From contig NZ_JARJEF010000018.1 in NCBI RefSeq assembly GCF_029697505.1, positions 1 to 47,089 of the forward strand: 47,089 bases of DNA, read 5' to 3'. The notes beneath the pieces were generated by a model. That model saw only the letters and a list, made by a program, of their open reading frames with translations. It was not told the DNA's origin and made no database searches. The translations under genes and the position numbers were made by a program. The DNA is from Pseudophaeobacter profundi (GTDB taxonomy: Bacteria; Pseudomonadota; Alphaproteobacteria; Rhodobacterales; Rhodobacteraceae). Positions 32,628 through 41,423 of this stretch are shown here, piece by piece. The stretch's first letter is position 1; the number at the start of each line of letters is the position of its first letter.

Positions 32628-33632
32628 ATGGTTTTTGACCTCGCCTTCATCTGGGCCGGCCTCATCGCCTTTGCCGTCCTGACCTATGTCATCCTAGATG
32701 GATTTGATCTGGGCATCGGTATCCTGTTCCCATTTGCGAAATCAGAAGCGGATCGCGATCTGATGATGAACTCTGTCGCCCCCGTATGGGACGGCAATGA
32801 AACCTGGCTGGTTCTGGGCGGTGGCGGTCTTTTCGCCGTCTTCCCGCTGGCCTATGCCGTGATCATGCCCGCGCTCTACATGCCGATCACGCTGATGCTG
32901 CTGGCGTTGGTCTTCCGGGGGGTATCCTTTGAATATCGCTGGCGCACAAAGCGCGGAAAATGGGTTTGGGATATTGCCTTCTTTGGTGGTTCGATCGTTG
33001 CAGCCATGTCTCAGGGCATCGCTCTGGGAGCGCTAGTGCAGGGGATCGAAGTGACAGGCCGCGCCTATTCGGGGGGCTGGTTTGATTGGCTCACACCGTT
33101 TTCGATTTTGACGGGCGTGGCCGTGGTCGTGGGCTACGCGCTTCTCGGAGCCACATGGATTGTCCTGAAAACAGAAAACGACATACAGGTCCAGATGCGC
33201 AAATGGGCATGGTGGCTTGGCGCTGCTACGCTTCTTTTGATCGGGGTGATCAGTATTGCGACACCTTTCCAGAACCCGATCTACTTCGACCGATGGTTCA
33301 ACCTGCCCGGCAGCCTTTGGACGATGGTCGTTCCTCTTCTGATGTTAGGCCTAATTTGGAAGTTCTTTACAGGATTGAACGACCAACGTGACTTGCAACC
33401 CTTCCTGAGTGCGTTGGGCTTTTTTGTCGTCAGCTTCATCGGCATCGGCGTCAGCTTTTATCCGATGATGGTGCCGCCGTCACTGACCATCTGGGATGTC
33501 GCGGCGCCGGACTCCAGCCTTGCCTTCGCGCTGGTCGGCGCTGTGATCCTGATCCCCGTCATTCTGGCATATACGGCTTATGCATACTGGGTGTTTCGTG
33601 GAAAGATGGACCCGGCCGAAGGGTATCACTGA
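32628..33632 (+). CDS. cioB: Cyanide-insensitive bd-type quinol oxidase subunit II
   Basis: A 334-residue CydB-family protein with eight to nine membrane segments. The start FDLAFIWAGLIAFAVLTYVI and the following LDGFDLGIGILFPF are the CydB signature, with WDGNETWLVLGGGGLFAVFP next. It stabilises the heme-bearing subunit I. AAGGAGTATAGTCC precedes the ATG. Its stop overlaps the ATG of the small third subunit by TGATG. Confidence 0.93.
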   Translation: MVFDLAFIWAGLIAFAVLTYVILDGFDLGIGILFPFAKSEADRDLMMNSVAPVWDGNETWLVLGGGGLFAVFPLAYAVIMPALYMPITLMLLALVFRGVSFEYRWRTKRGKWVWDIAFFGGSIVAAMSQGIALGALVQGIEVTGRAYSGGWFDWLTPFSILTGVAVVVGYALLGATWIVLKTENDIQVQMRKWAWWLGAATLLLIGVISIATPFQNPIYFDRWFNLPGSLWTMVVPLLMLGLIWKFFTGLNDQRDLQPFLSALGFFVVSFIGIGVSFYPMMVPPSLTIWDVAAPDSSLAFALVGAVILIPVILAYTAYAYWVFRGKMDPAEGYH

Positions 33633-33739
33633 TGAGCAGATCGAACAGTCTCACGCGCATCGCATGGTTTGTCGGGCTTTGGTTCGCGAGCGTCACCGCC
33701 CTTGGCCTTGTGGCCTTTCTGATCAAGCTCGCAATCTAG
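33632..33739 (+). CDS. DUF2474-type small bd-oxidase subunit
   Basis: A 35-residue single-helix protein: a polar start MSRSNSLTRIAW, then a hydrophobic helix (FVGLWFASVTALGLVAFLI). The ATG overlaps the cioB stop (A of ATG is the last base of TGA). DUF2474 proteins of this length accompany CIO-type oxidases, functionally like CydX of E. coli. It completes the oxidase operon. Confidence 0.82.
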   Translation: MSRSNSLTRIAWFVGLWFASVTALGLVAFLIKLAI

Positions 33740-33789
33740 AAACGGCTTGTATCGGTCCGGCCTGACTGCGCTGCCTGCGTGATGGAGTG

Positions 33790-34016
33790 GGTAATAGTGT
33801 CCACCATTCATAGTGGACATCTTGAGGTTGGTGATGGCGGGGAAGAAGGGTTTGAATAAGCAGGTATGGTCGGATGACGAAAAGCGAACGATTTGCGCAC
33901 AACAGACGTTGACGCCTAGCGTTTCGGTTGCTCAGGTTGCCCGCCGCTATTTTATGAGCGCAAAACTGATTTTCAAGTGGCTGAAAGACCCCCGGTTTGC
34001 ACCGGTGGAGAGCTGA
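33790..34016 (+). mobile_element. IS66-family element, left-end remnant
   Basis: The DNA from about 33790 carries GTGTCCACCATTCATAGTGGAC and then a truncated orf (33834-34016) reading AGKKGLNKQVWSDDEKRTIC followed by SVAQVARRYFMSAKLIFKWL. This is the HTH start of IS66 TnpA-type proteins. It stops at 34016, just before the virD4 3' region, and no TnpB/TnpC follows. This remnant therefore marks the junction between the cargo and the mobilisation genes. Confidence 0.65.
33834..34016 (+). pseudogene. Truncated IS66 TnpA-like protein
   Basis: Sixty codons encode a helix-turn-helix of the type found in IS66 TnpA (WSDDEKR; VSVAQVARRYFMSAKLIF). The usual C-terminal extension is missing and the frame ends in PRFAPVES at the junction with foreign DNA. 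It is probably non-functional. Confidence 0.65.
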
Positions 34017-34101
34017 CCGTTCGCCAGAGGAGAGTATCGCTCTTGACTGCGGCGGAAGCCCGCTCACCGCCCTACACGACGGATTCGCGATGCCCGCCAC
34101 C

Positions 34102-36105
34102 CTATCGGACAACCAGCTTTTCACCGCCATCCTCCTCTCTCAGCATCGCTTCCATTTCGTCCAAGCCATCGACTGCAGAGCGCATCTGCGCCTCATCAGC
34201 TACGCTCGCAGCTTCAGAATCCACGACGCTGCTGCCAAAATCCATCTCCATCTGGCGCTGTTCCTCGGCGATAACGGCTTGAACGACAGGCGCGGTCTTC
34301 TTTGGAACAACATCAGATTGCCCTGACGGTTGACCGTCAACGCCCTCGCGTGCCCGCTCCATATCAGTTTCAGAACCACAGGGGCCGTTGGATGGCGGTG
34401 TCATCGGCATGGCGCGCAGACTCAGCGGCAGCGTGCCCTGCGGCCCACTTCCCCCCGGCTGCGGAAACGGCAGTTCCCCCGTCTGTGCCGCGTGGGTCGC
34501 CTTAAACAGGCGGTCGTCAAAATACTGGATCCGCTTCGCCCGGACCGGCATTTGCGCATCGATCACCATGACGATCTCGTCGAGGGGCAGACGGCGCGCC
34601 TCATCTTCGGGCAACAAAGAGCTTTCTTCGGTCCGTGTGGATTGGCTGCGCCCTTCAAAGGGGTTCTTGCCGATGGACTGGGAGCGCGTGATGACGGTCT
34701 TCGTGGTCTTACCGACCGCCTTGCTGAGCTCCTCGACGGTCTTCTCATCCGAGGGCGTCAGGTAGAGTTTCACGCCGGCGTTGCCCTGCAGGGCGCGGCG
34801 GGTGTTCTCGCCGTAGATTTCATCGAGGGCGGGAATGGTTTGGGTGACCACGGCCAGGTGACCACGGTAGGTCCGCAGGGTCTCGATGCTTTCGACCACG
34901 ATGGGCATCTTGCCCAAGCGATTGAACTCGTCGAGCATGATCATCACGGGCCAGGGCTCATCCGGCCCGGGATCCTTTTCCTGCATGGCGGAGAGCAGGT
35001 CGGAGAAAAACAGCCGGATCAGCGGCGCGAGCGGCTTCACCATCAGCGGCTGGACCACGAGATACACTGAAAAGGGCTTCTTGCGGATCGTGCGGAAATC
35101 AAAGTCCGACACCGCCGTCGCCTCATCGATCGCGGGGTTCTGCCATTGATCGAGCCCCGAGGTCATCAGGAGCGAAACGTAAGACGTCAGCGTATCGTTG
35201 TTGGTCGAAGCCAGCCGCGTGAAAATCAGCTTGGCCGCCCTGTTGTCGACCTCGTGGCCCCGCGCAAAATACTCCTTCTGCTTGTTCCCGCCCGAGGCCG
35301 CGATGCGGTAGATCTCGCCCAAGGTCGGGCGCTTGCGCTGGAAGGCCAACAAGCCTGCCGCCACGAAGAGATCGATCCCGCCCTTGAGGAGGCCCTGCAC
35401 CCGGTCATTGTCACTCTGCAGGAACAGCGTCGCCAGGAGCTGTAATTCCATCTGCTGGCGCGCGGGATCTTTCAGTTGATAGATGCGCAGGAGCGGGTTG
35501 TAGCGATGCGTGCGCTTGCCCTCCCAATCGGTGGGGGCAAAGCGATAGACCTTGTCGCCTTGGGCGGCGCGGTGTCGGGCCGTGGCCTCAAAGCACTCGC
35601 CCTTCACATCGAGCGTCACGGCGGAGCCTTGCCAGGTCAGCAGGTTCGGAATGACGAAGCCCGTGGTCTTGCCGCGGCCCGTGGGCGCCACGATCAGCGC
35701 GTGGGGGAAAACCTTGGAGCAGATGTAATTGGCGCGGGAGCTCGGTGGCCCCAGTTTGCCGAGGATGAACCCGGTCCCAGGTGCTCCGAAGAACCCGTTG
35801 GCCTTCATCTCGCGCGCAGACTGCCAATGGGTCTGGCCAAAGCGTGTGAGAGCTGACCCCGAGAGGGCGAGGCTCAGCATCATGCCAGCGGCGGCGAAGC
35901 TGCCGACGATCAGGTGGATGAGCTGGGCATCTTCGGGGCGGCGATCGCGGATCGCCAGATAGTTCTGCGCGATATAGGCAAAGTCGATCTCGGCCCCGAA
36001 GCCGAGATCCTGGTAGGTCAGCACCGCCGAGGCGATGGTATAGCCCATGGCCCCGGTCACCAGCGTCACGAGCAGGACGCCCGTGGCGATCCGCGCTTTT
36101 CCCAT
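34102..36105 (-). CDS. virD4: VirD4/TraG-type conjugative coupling protein
   Basis: A 667-residue T4SS coupling ATPase. Two N-terminal membrane helices (about 8-30 and 52-72) are followed by Walker A VAPTGRGKTTGFVIPNL and Walker B VMIMLDEFNRLGKMP. It brings the relaxase-DNA complex to the VirB channel. The C-terminal 100 residues are polar and acidic. I choose ATG 36105 (MGKARIATG); an alternative TTG at 36117 overlaps the relaxase stop (TTGA). It faces the virB operon across the cargo. Confidence 0.92.
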   Translation of the reverse strand: MGKARIATGVLLVTLVTGAMGYTIASAVLTYQDLGFGAEIDFAYIAQNYLAIRDRRPEDAQLIHLIVGSFAAAGMMLSLALSGSALTRFGQTHWQSAREMKANGFFGAPGTGFILGKLGPPSSRANYICSKVFPHALIVAPTGRGKTTGFVIPNLLTWQGSAVTLDVKGECFEATARHRAAQGDKVYRFAPTDWEGKRTHRYNPLLRIYQLKDPARQQMELQLLATLFLQSDNDRVQGLLKGGIDLFVAAGLLAFQRKRPTLGEIYRIAASGGNKQKEYFARGHEVDNRAAKLIFTRLASTNNDTLTSYVSLLMTSGLDQWQNPAIDEATAVSDFDFRTIRKKPFSVYLVVQPLMVKPLAPLIRLFFSDLLSAMQEKDPGPDEPWPVMIMLDEFNRLGKMPIVVESIETLRTYRGHLAVVTQTIPALDEIYGENTRRALQGNAGVKLYLTPSDEKTVEELSKAVGKTTKTVITRSQSIGKNPFEGRSQSTRTEESSLLPEDEARRLPLDEIVMVIDAQMPVRAKRIQYFDDRLFKATHAAQTGELPFPQPGGSGPQGTLPLSLRAMPMTPPSNGPCGSETDMERAREGVDGQPSGQSDVVPKKTAPVVQAVIAEEQRQMEMDFGSSVVDSEAASVADEAQMRSAVDGLDEMEAMLREEDGGEKLVVR

Positions 36106-36113
36106 GGAGGCGC

Positions 36114-38447
36114 TCAATGGACCTGACCCCGCTCGGTCTCGCCATCCACGTCTGTGGTGCGGTGTTTTTCATATTCGGTGTCGGCGAGATCATCGACCAC
36201 CTGGCGCAAGGCCTCCGTGTTGGCCGTCGCTGGATCGGATTGCAGATAGACCTTGGCGACATAGAGCCGGTCGAGGCGGTCCTCGAGAACCTTCTCCAGC
36301 GCATCGGCATCGCCGGATGTGAGCCTCTCAAGTTGACGGTCATCCAGCACCCGCGCGATCTCGCCCCGGAAAGCGTCCCGCTCCGCCTCGGTCTCGAAGG
36401 GCGCGGACAACTCCCCCGCCCGCTCATGGTCCAGAACACGCGCAATCTCCTCTGCAAGGCGGTCGGTACGGTCAGACTGCGGCGCAGTTTCACCGCGGGC
36501 TGCGAGGAGTGCGTCGCGCGTGCCAGACCCAAGCCCCTCGCGCATCTCGTTTTCGCGGCGGACCTGATTGATGGCCTCCGTGTCGCGTATCTCGACGACG
36601 GACGCATAGGTCGAGCCAAGCCCGCGGGCGAGGTGGGACGGCATGTCCGGATAGCGCGCGCGCAAGTCATCCGTGACAGCATGCGCAACGGGCGTGCGGA
36701 GGTCGCGTCCCTCCATGATCCGGTCGACCTCGCGGGTGATCTCGCTGGCGCGGGCAGCATCGGTGACGGTCTCCCTGTAGGGCTCAGACCGATCGATCAC
36801 ATCGCCAGGGCGTGGAAGCAGCTCCGGGTGTGCCTCGAGATACGCGCGCTGCTCGGTCTCGATCCGGCGCTCCGCCCTTGAGACAACCTCCCAGTCCCGG
36901 TCCTCGATCTGCTGCGCGGTCAGGCCCTCTGCGCGCATCTCCTGACGGATTGTCCCTTCCATCGCCCGGACCGCGTCCCGGTGATAATGGAACCGCTCGC
37001 TGATCGGTTCCGCTTCCATGACGCCATCCCGGCGCAGCACGTTCTCGCGCTCCAACAGCGTGCCAAGTTCCACATGCACGTCATTGAGAATGTCGCGGGC
37101 TTGTTCCAGATCGGCGCGGCGCTCGAGGTTCAGATCGCGCGCCTCGGCCACCTTGGAGAGATCATTGGCGATCCATTGATGCTCGAGCGCTGCATTTGAG
37201 GCGCCCGTCTCGATCCGGGCCACCACTTCCGATGTGCTGATCCCGGTGCCCCGTAGTGCCGCGTCAATGCGCGATCTCAGATCGGGCTCTGCCAAACGCT
37301 CGCGCTGGCTGGCGTCGATATTGGCTTCGGAATAGATCCCGCCCTCCGAGGGGGTCTCTGACAGCGTGGATGATCGCAGCCCCAAGGGCTGCATGTGCTG
37401 GACCTGCGTCTGGATCTCGATGAGGCGTTTTTCTAGCACGGGACGTTCCGCGTCAGACTTTTCGGCGATCATGCCCTGCACCCGCGCGAGCTTCTCCGCA
37501 TAGAGGCTTCTCAGATCCTCAAAGCTTTGATCCTCGGCCATATACACATCTCCTGTTCGGTCCACCTGCCCGCCCTGCGCCAGCACCTCGCCCGCGCGGA
37601 AGAGGGCTGCGGCAATATCCTCGCGGGCCTCCCGGGAGGCCTCTGCGGCCAGCGAATGGTAGACGGTTCTGGTGTTGGCGATCTCCGCCAGCGTCCGCGT
37701 CAAGTCGGTCCCCACACGTTCGCGCTCGCGGGGCGCGCGACCCCCTTCTTTCGCGGCATAGACCTCGCTGGTCCGGGCTGGGTAATGCACGACGCCGCGA
37801 TCCACCCGGCGCGTGGCTTCCAGCCGCACGCCGTACTTCTCAGCCTCCTCGACCATGGCGAGGCGGAAGTCGTCATAGTTGAAGCGATGGTTGCGCCCCA
37901 GAAAGAAGAACTCGCCCTCCTGCGAGCGGCGGTTCAGCACCAGATGCGCATGGGGGTGATCGCGGTCCTCATGCACCGCGATGATGTAGTCGAAATGCCC
38001 CGCGTCGGTCTGGAAGAATCGCTCGGCCACATCCGTCGCGATGTCGCGCACATCCTCGCCGCGCGTACCGATGGGGAAGGACATGAGCATGTGCGTGGTC
38101 TGGCCAAGCTTGGGCTTGAAGCCCGCATCCCACCGCTTGGCGAAGCGCTCGGTCAGGTCCTTGATGTCGCCCGCCTCGAGCTTCGCCTTGCCATCCAGAA
38201 ACCCGCTACTGTCCACGATATGGGTGGACTTGGTGGTGAGGTACTCGAGCTGATTGGCGAGCTGCGATTTGGTATGCGTGCCCCCGCCCCGGATCGCCTT
38301 GAAGACCGCTGGCCGATGCCCCGCTGCCGCGCGCGTAAGCTGGGTCTGCTTGGCCACGTGCAGCCCCTGCATTGAGCCCCGGACGCGGCTCCAGCCATCC
38401 CGAAAGACCTCGCCCGTGACGGCATGGACGGCATCATTCAGCCGCAT
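36114..38447 (-). CDS. virD2: VirD2-like MOBP relaxase
   Basis: A 777-residue DNA relaxase/mobilisation nuclease. The N-terminal relaxase domain has the metal motif HEDRDHPHAHLVLN and an upstream tyrosine in NQLEYLTTKSTHI that is a candidate nicking residue. The rest is long, helical and charged, with no clear second enzymatic domain. It would cut oriT, bind the 5' end and pilot the strand. ATG 38447 is preferred because GAGGGAG lies 7 bases upstream; its first bases lie inside the mobC 3' end. Confidence 0.9.
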   Translation of the reverse strand: MRLNDAVHAVTGEVFRDGWSRVRGSMQGLHVAKQTQLTRAAAGHRPAVFKAIRGGGTHTKSQLANQLEYLTTKSTHIVDSSGFLDGKAKLEAGDIKDLTERFAKRWDAGFKPKLGQTTHMLMSFPIGTRGEDVRDIATDVAERFFQTDAGHFDYIIAVHEDRDHPHAHLVLNRRSQEGEFFFLGRNHRFNYDDFRLAMVEEAEKYGVRLEATRRVDRGVVHYPARTSEVYAAKEGGRAPRERERVGTDLTRTLAEIANTRTVYHSLAAEASREAREDIAAALFRAGEVLAQGGQVDRTGDVYMAEDQSFEDLRSLYAEKLARVQGMIAEKSDAERPVLEKRLIEIQTQVQHMQPLGLRSSTLSETPSEGGIYSEANIDASQRERLAEPDLRSRIDAALRGTGISTSEVVARIETGASNAALEHQWIANDLSKVAEARDLNLERRADLEQARDILNDVHVELGTLLERENVLRRDGVMEAEPISERFHYHRDAVRAMEGTIRQEMRAEGLTAQQIEDRDWEVVSRAERRIETEQRAYLEAHPELLPRPGDVIDRSEPYRETVTDAARASEITREVDRIMEGRDLRTPVAHAVTDDLRARYPDMPSHLARGLGSTYASVVEIRDTEAINQVRRENEMREGLGSGTRDALLAARGETAPQSDRTDRLAEEIARVLDHERAGELSAPFETEAERDAFRGEIARVLDDRQLERLTSGDADALEKVLEDRLDRLYVAKVYLQSDPATANTEALRQVVDDLADTEYEKHRTTDVDGETERGQVH

Positions 38448-39027
38448 GGGCAAACTCCCTCAGCGCGGCCGTGGCCTGCCGTTGCATCGCGTCCCGACGG
38501 CGGCGCAGAAGCAGATCGATCTCGTCAGCAGAATCCAGAATGAACCGCGCCAACCCGCGCATCTGGGCAAGGCGCAATTCGGTGAACTCGGCACTCGTGC
38601 CCCCCACGGCCTCCTGCCCCCGCCGGTTGGCCCGCGTCATCTGCTTGGCGATCTGCGCGACCCCATTGCCGACCTCGTGCAACGAGGCGCGGTAGCGCGC
38701 CATCTCGGCCGCCATCTGCGCGTCCGGAACGAACACCCCACCCGCCGCCTGAATGAGCCGCCGCAGCCCTTCGGCCCGGCTCTCGATCCCCGCCTTCGCC
38801 AACACCTCGTCGAGGGCTGCGAGCTCTGAAGTGGTAACCTTCACACTGACCGCTGAGATCGGAATTGCGGCATCCGTCTGGCGCTCGGCATCGGCTTTGA
38901 GCGTGTACTGAATCGCCCGCACTGACACGCCGAACCGCTCCGCCAAGGCCGATGTGGTCACACCTTCCGCAGCCTCGCGAACGATCTCCATGCGGTCCGC
39001 ATCTGTGAGACGTTTTGATCGAGACAT
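38434..39027 (-). CDS. mobC: MobC-like relaxosome accessory protein with N-terminal HTH
   Basis: A 197-residue protein. An N-terminal helix-turn-helix (about 5-45, ADRMEIVREAAEGVTTSALA; RFGVSVRAIQYTL) is followed by a ribbon-helix-helix/MobC region (ISAVSVKVTTSELAALDEVL; IESRAEGLRRLIQAAGG) and a helical tail. MobC proteins bind oriT and help the relaxase melt DNA. The extra HTH may allow autoregulation. It is the first gene of the mob operon and sits beside the probable oriT. Confidence 0.78.
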   Translation of the reverse strand: MSRSKRLTDADRMEIVREAAEGVTTSALAERFGVSVRAIQYTLKADAERQTDAAIPISAVSVKVTTSELAALDEVLAKAGIESRAEGLRRLIQAAGGVFVPDAQMAAEMARYRASLHEVGNGVAQIAKQMTRANRRGQEAVGGTSAEFTELRLAQMRGLARFILDSADEIDLLLRRRRDAMQRQATAALREFAHAAE

Positions 39028-39135
39028 GCGAAGAAAGACCCCCTATTTCCTGCCACCTTCCACCAAGGCTGCCCCTACCTTACGATAATATACCACGCTG
39101 TCAATTATATACTTACGTCGCATTCAGGCTCATGC
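39028..39135. other. Candidate origin of transfer (oriT)
   Basis: AT-rich DNA (TACGATAATATACC, TCAATTATATACTTACG) directly upstream of mobC and the relaxase, with CCTATTTCCTGCC at 39042-39054. The TTCCTGCC part resembles the nick core ATCCTGC of VirD2/IncP-type origins, but one base differs and no clear flanking inverted repeat is seen. The call rests on position and this weak match. Confidence 0.35.
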
Positions 39136-39588
39136 AGCCTTGGTGTCCGCTTCACGCCGCGGCCCGCAGGGACGCGGCTCTGCCGCCCTCACCACCAGGC
39201 GACCCACCTGTCCTAGGGGTCCCGTCCACCAGCCCCGCCCGAGGGTCTGGCCGAACACCATGTGTTCGGACGGAACCGCGGGCGGGCGCAAACCCCACCG
39301 ACAGGGCGGACAGGCAGGGTCAAGGAGGGCCAGATTTGGCTTGCCAAATCTCTGCCGCAAAAACCGGGAGGCCCTGGCCGATAGGTTTTTGTGGATGGCC
39401 CCCTTGAGGCTGACTGGCCGGTCTGTCGCGGCCTGATCATTCCGGGGGGAGTGCGTCCGTTGAACGCGCAGCGAACGGCACCAAGAAGGGTCGCTGTCGG
39501 CGATCACCCGCGCCGGTGACGGCATCCCTGGAACAGGGATCGAGCCGCCCCAAGATCGTCCTGGGGCGGCCCATCCTCGTCAGAGGAT
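39136..39588. repeat. Gene-poor block rich in tight palindromes
   Basis: No credible gene. It contains perfect hairpins: CCGAACAC-N3-GTGTTCGG (39251-39269), AGATTTGGC-TT-GCCAAATCT (39332-39351), CAAAAACC-N18-GGTTTTTG (39358-39391), ATCCCTG-N3-CAGGGAT (39524-39540) and GCCGCCCCA-N9-TGGGGCGGC (39544-39570). ATCCTC-N4-GAGGAT (39573-39588) ends at the stop of the next gene. The last three follow the minus-strand gene at 39589 and could end its transcript. Confidence 0.6.
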
Positions 39589-39795
39589 TTAGTCCTGGGG
39601 ATCTTTCGCGCTCGGCGGGAACATCACCAGCTCCGAGACCGCGACCGGGAAGTCGAGCTTGAGGCTGAAGAACTCCGAGCCGTCCCCTTTGCGGGTGTTG
39701 CCGAACATCGCGCCCACTCGCTGAAAACGGGTGCGCTCCTGGCCATCGGTATCGGTGAACTTGACGGGGACGGTGGCGACGTAGTGGTTGGTCAT
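39589..39795 (-). CDS. Small plasmid-type protein, unknown function
   Basis: A 68-residue acidic protein, TNHYVATVPVKFTDTDGQER then GSEFFSLKLDFPVAVSELVMF. The pattern of a beta-strand, G-N-T-R-K-G-D-G and a later SLKLDFPV resembles the core of DUF736-type plasmid proteins, but it is only a loose likeness. The start ATG 39795 has AAGGAGTAACCCAA upstream, an ideal ribosome site, which supports it as a real gene. Hairpins follow its stop. Confidence 0.6.
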   Translation of the reverse strand: MTNHYVATVPVKFTDTDGQERTRFQRVGAMFGNTRKGDGSEFFSLKLDFPVAVSELVMFPPSAKDPQD

Positions 39796-40151
39796 TTGGG
39801 TTACTCCTTGTTGCGATGTGGATCACCCGGCACGGGGCAAGAGGCCCGGTCGCAAGCGCAAATGCGGAGGGTCCGCGGCCAGCCGTGGAAGCCGTATTTG
39901 TGCTTGCCGGAGCGAAGCAGAGGGCACGAACGGGCCGACCCCGTGCGATCCCCATCCATGAGCAAAAAGGAGGAACCCAAATCTGTGCCGCCACTTTGAA
40001 CCCGCCATCGATCCCGTTGATCCCGATCTGAGATGGCTTGGTTCGTTCTAATCTAACGCACGTGGATAATGATCCGTCACGCTCAAGACATGGCGGGTCA
40101 GCGTTCAGCCGCGAGCGAAGATCCGTCGTCTATGTCGGGTGAGTGCCCCTG
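39796..40151. other. Gene-poor stretch, no feature recognised
   Basis: Between the small gene (39589) and the nuclease gene. Its left edge probably carries the promoter of the small gene. The candidate frames here are rich in Arg and Pro and have no ribosome sites, so I treat them as noise. Confidence 0.4.
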
Positions 40152-41306
40152 CTATCGGCACCAGGGTTGAGGGCGTGAGGGACAACTGGTGCGGCCACAT
40201 CGGTATGGCACGGCCAAACCTTCAGCGATGAGCGCACTTCCCACGTCCCGACCGTCAACGAACAACGAGCCACAGAACCGCCCGAAATTGCACTGATCCG
40301 TGCCTTCAGTCCCGGGCCGACAGGAACAGGCCACGCGCTCAAATTCAATTGACGCCGCACCCCGCACCAATTGACCAAGACGCGCTGTTGCGCGTTCCCC
40401 GACCTGCCGCTCCGCAGTGCAGGACGGTCTCCATGTCTCAGGCGCGTTAAACCCGACGAGTCGCACGTTCGCTGTCATGCCTCGAACATCAATCGTATCA
40501 CCATCAATGATCCGTATATCGCTGGCTCGAAGCGACCGGTCCTGCGCAGCGGGTCGCTCTGTAGGTGGCGCCACCGACGACAAGAAGCTGGAAGACATCC
40601 AGCCCGTTCCCAAGTTAGACCGAATTTGGGTCCACTGCCCCTCATCGCGAAGCTTTTCAACGCGGGTCCCTTCGCTCAAGACGCCCATCACGGCGTTCGA
40701 GGTAGACGGCCCAGCACGTTGGTTGACACGTGTCCCTGTCACATAGACGTAAGTGGTGTTTGTCGTTTGCGATGTGGGTATCGCTGACGGACTGTAGGGT
40801 GTGGATCGTGAATTTGAAGACTCAAACAATGATCCAACCAACGCGAAAAACGCGACAGCAATAACCAACGGCACCATGATTTGGCGTTGAGCCTTGCGCA
40901 CGGCACGCCGAGGTGCGGTGATCGCGCGGGTCACGGAGATCGGACGGGGTCTCGCCTGTACGGCTCTGGAGCTGCGCTTTGGTGCTGGTTGAGGAGTGCC
41001 GTCGTCGGCAGCTGACCTTGTCTGGGCTGGTTTTTCCCGTTCCAGTTTCAGGACTTTGTGCAGGCTGGCATACTGAGCTTTGCTCAGGCGCGTCTGCGTC
41101 CCATACCGCTGAAACCGTTCAGCCATGTTTGTGAGAAAAGACACTTCCCAATCGTTTGCCTGCCCAGACCGCAATCGCGCATCAATGCGCGATTGAATCT
41201 CTTTGGTGCGTTCCGGAGAAAAAGGCATCGAGGAAAAACCTGTTCGGGTGTTGAGCTGCGCAACAAATGTCTTCTGCCGCACGGCCATATTAAGCTGTGA
41301 TTGCAT
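40152..41306 (-). CDS. Membrane-anchored SH3 / thermonuclease (SNase-like) protein
   Basis: A 384-residue protein of four parts. The first is a helical N-terminal region (about 28-92, FSPERTKEIQSRIDARLRSG). A basic linker and one membrane helix follow (about 143-162, IMVPLVIAVAFFALVGSLF). Next is a bacterial SH3 domain (about 185-240, TRVNQRAGPSTSNAVMGVLS). Last is a staphylococcal-nuclease-like domain (about 258 to end): IRIIDGDTIDVRGMTANVRL followed by VGFNAPET carries the family Asp, Arg and Glu residues. Two-histidine hints are absent, as expected for SNase. The start is uncertain: ATG 41306 has a weak site, and 41288 or 41225 are alternatives. A cell-envelope nuclease in a mobilisation region is odd. 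Confidence 0.78.
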   Translation of the reverse strand: MQSQLNMAVRQKTFVAQLNTRTGFSSMPFSPERTKEIQSRIDARLRSGQANDWEVSFLTNMAERFQRYGTQTRLSKAQYASLHKVLKLEREKPAQTRSAADDGTPQPAPKRSSRAVQARPRPISVTRAITAPRRAVRKAQRQIMVPLVIAVAFFALVGSLFESSNSRSTPYSPSAIPTSQTTNTTYVYVTGTRVNQRAGPSTSNAVMGVLSEGTRVEKLRDEGQWTQIRSNLGTGWMSSSFLSSVAPPTERPAAQDRSLRASDIRIIDGDTIDVRGMTANVRLVGFNAPETWRPSCTAERQVGERATARLGQLVRGAASIEFERVACSCRPGTEGTDQCNFGRFCGSLFVDGRDVGSALIAEGLAVPYRCGRTSCPSRPQPWCR

Positions 41307-41423
41307 CGAGATACCATCCAGTCATTCCCAAAAACCAGATTGGCCAGATTGCAATCACCAAGACTTTCGATGCCCATTGCTGGAGTTCACTGCGATACCC
41401 CTGAGGTTCGCGCACCTCTGAGA

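Noticed and set aside
39437-39994. 185-codon minus-strand frame over the small gene at 39589
   Set aside because: Passes through hairpin DNA and has no ribosome site; the 68-residue frame has an ideal one.
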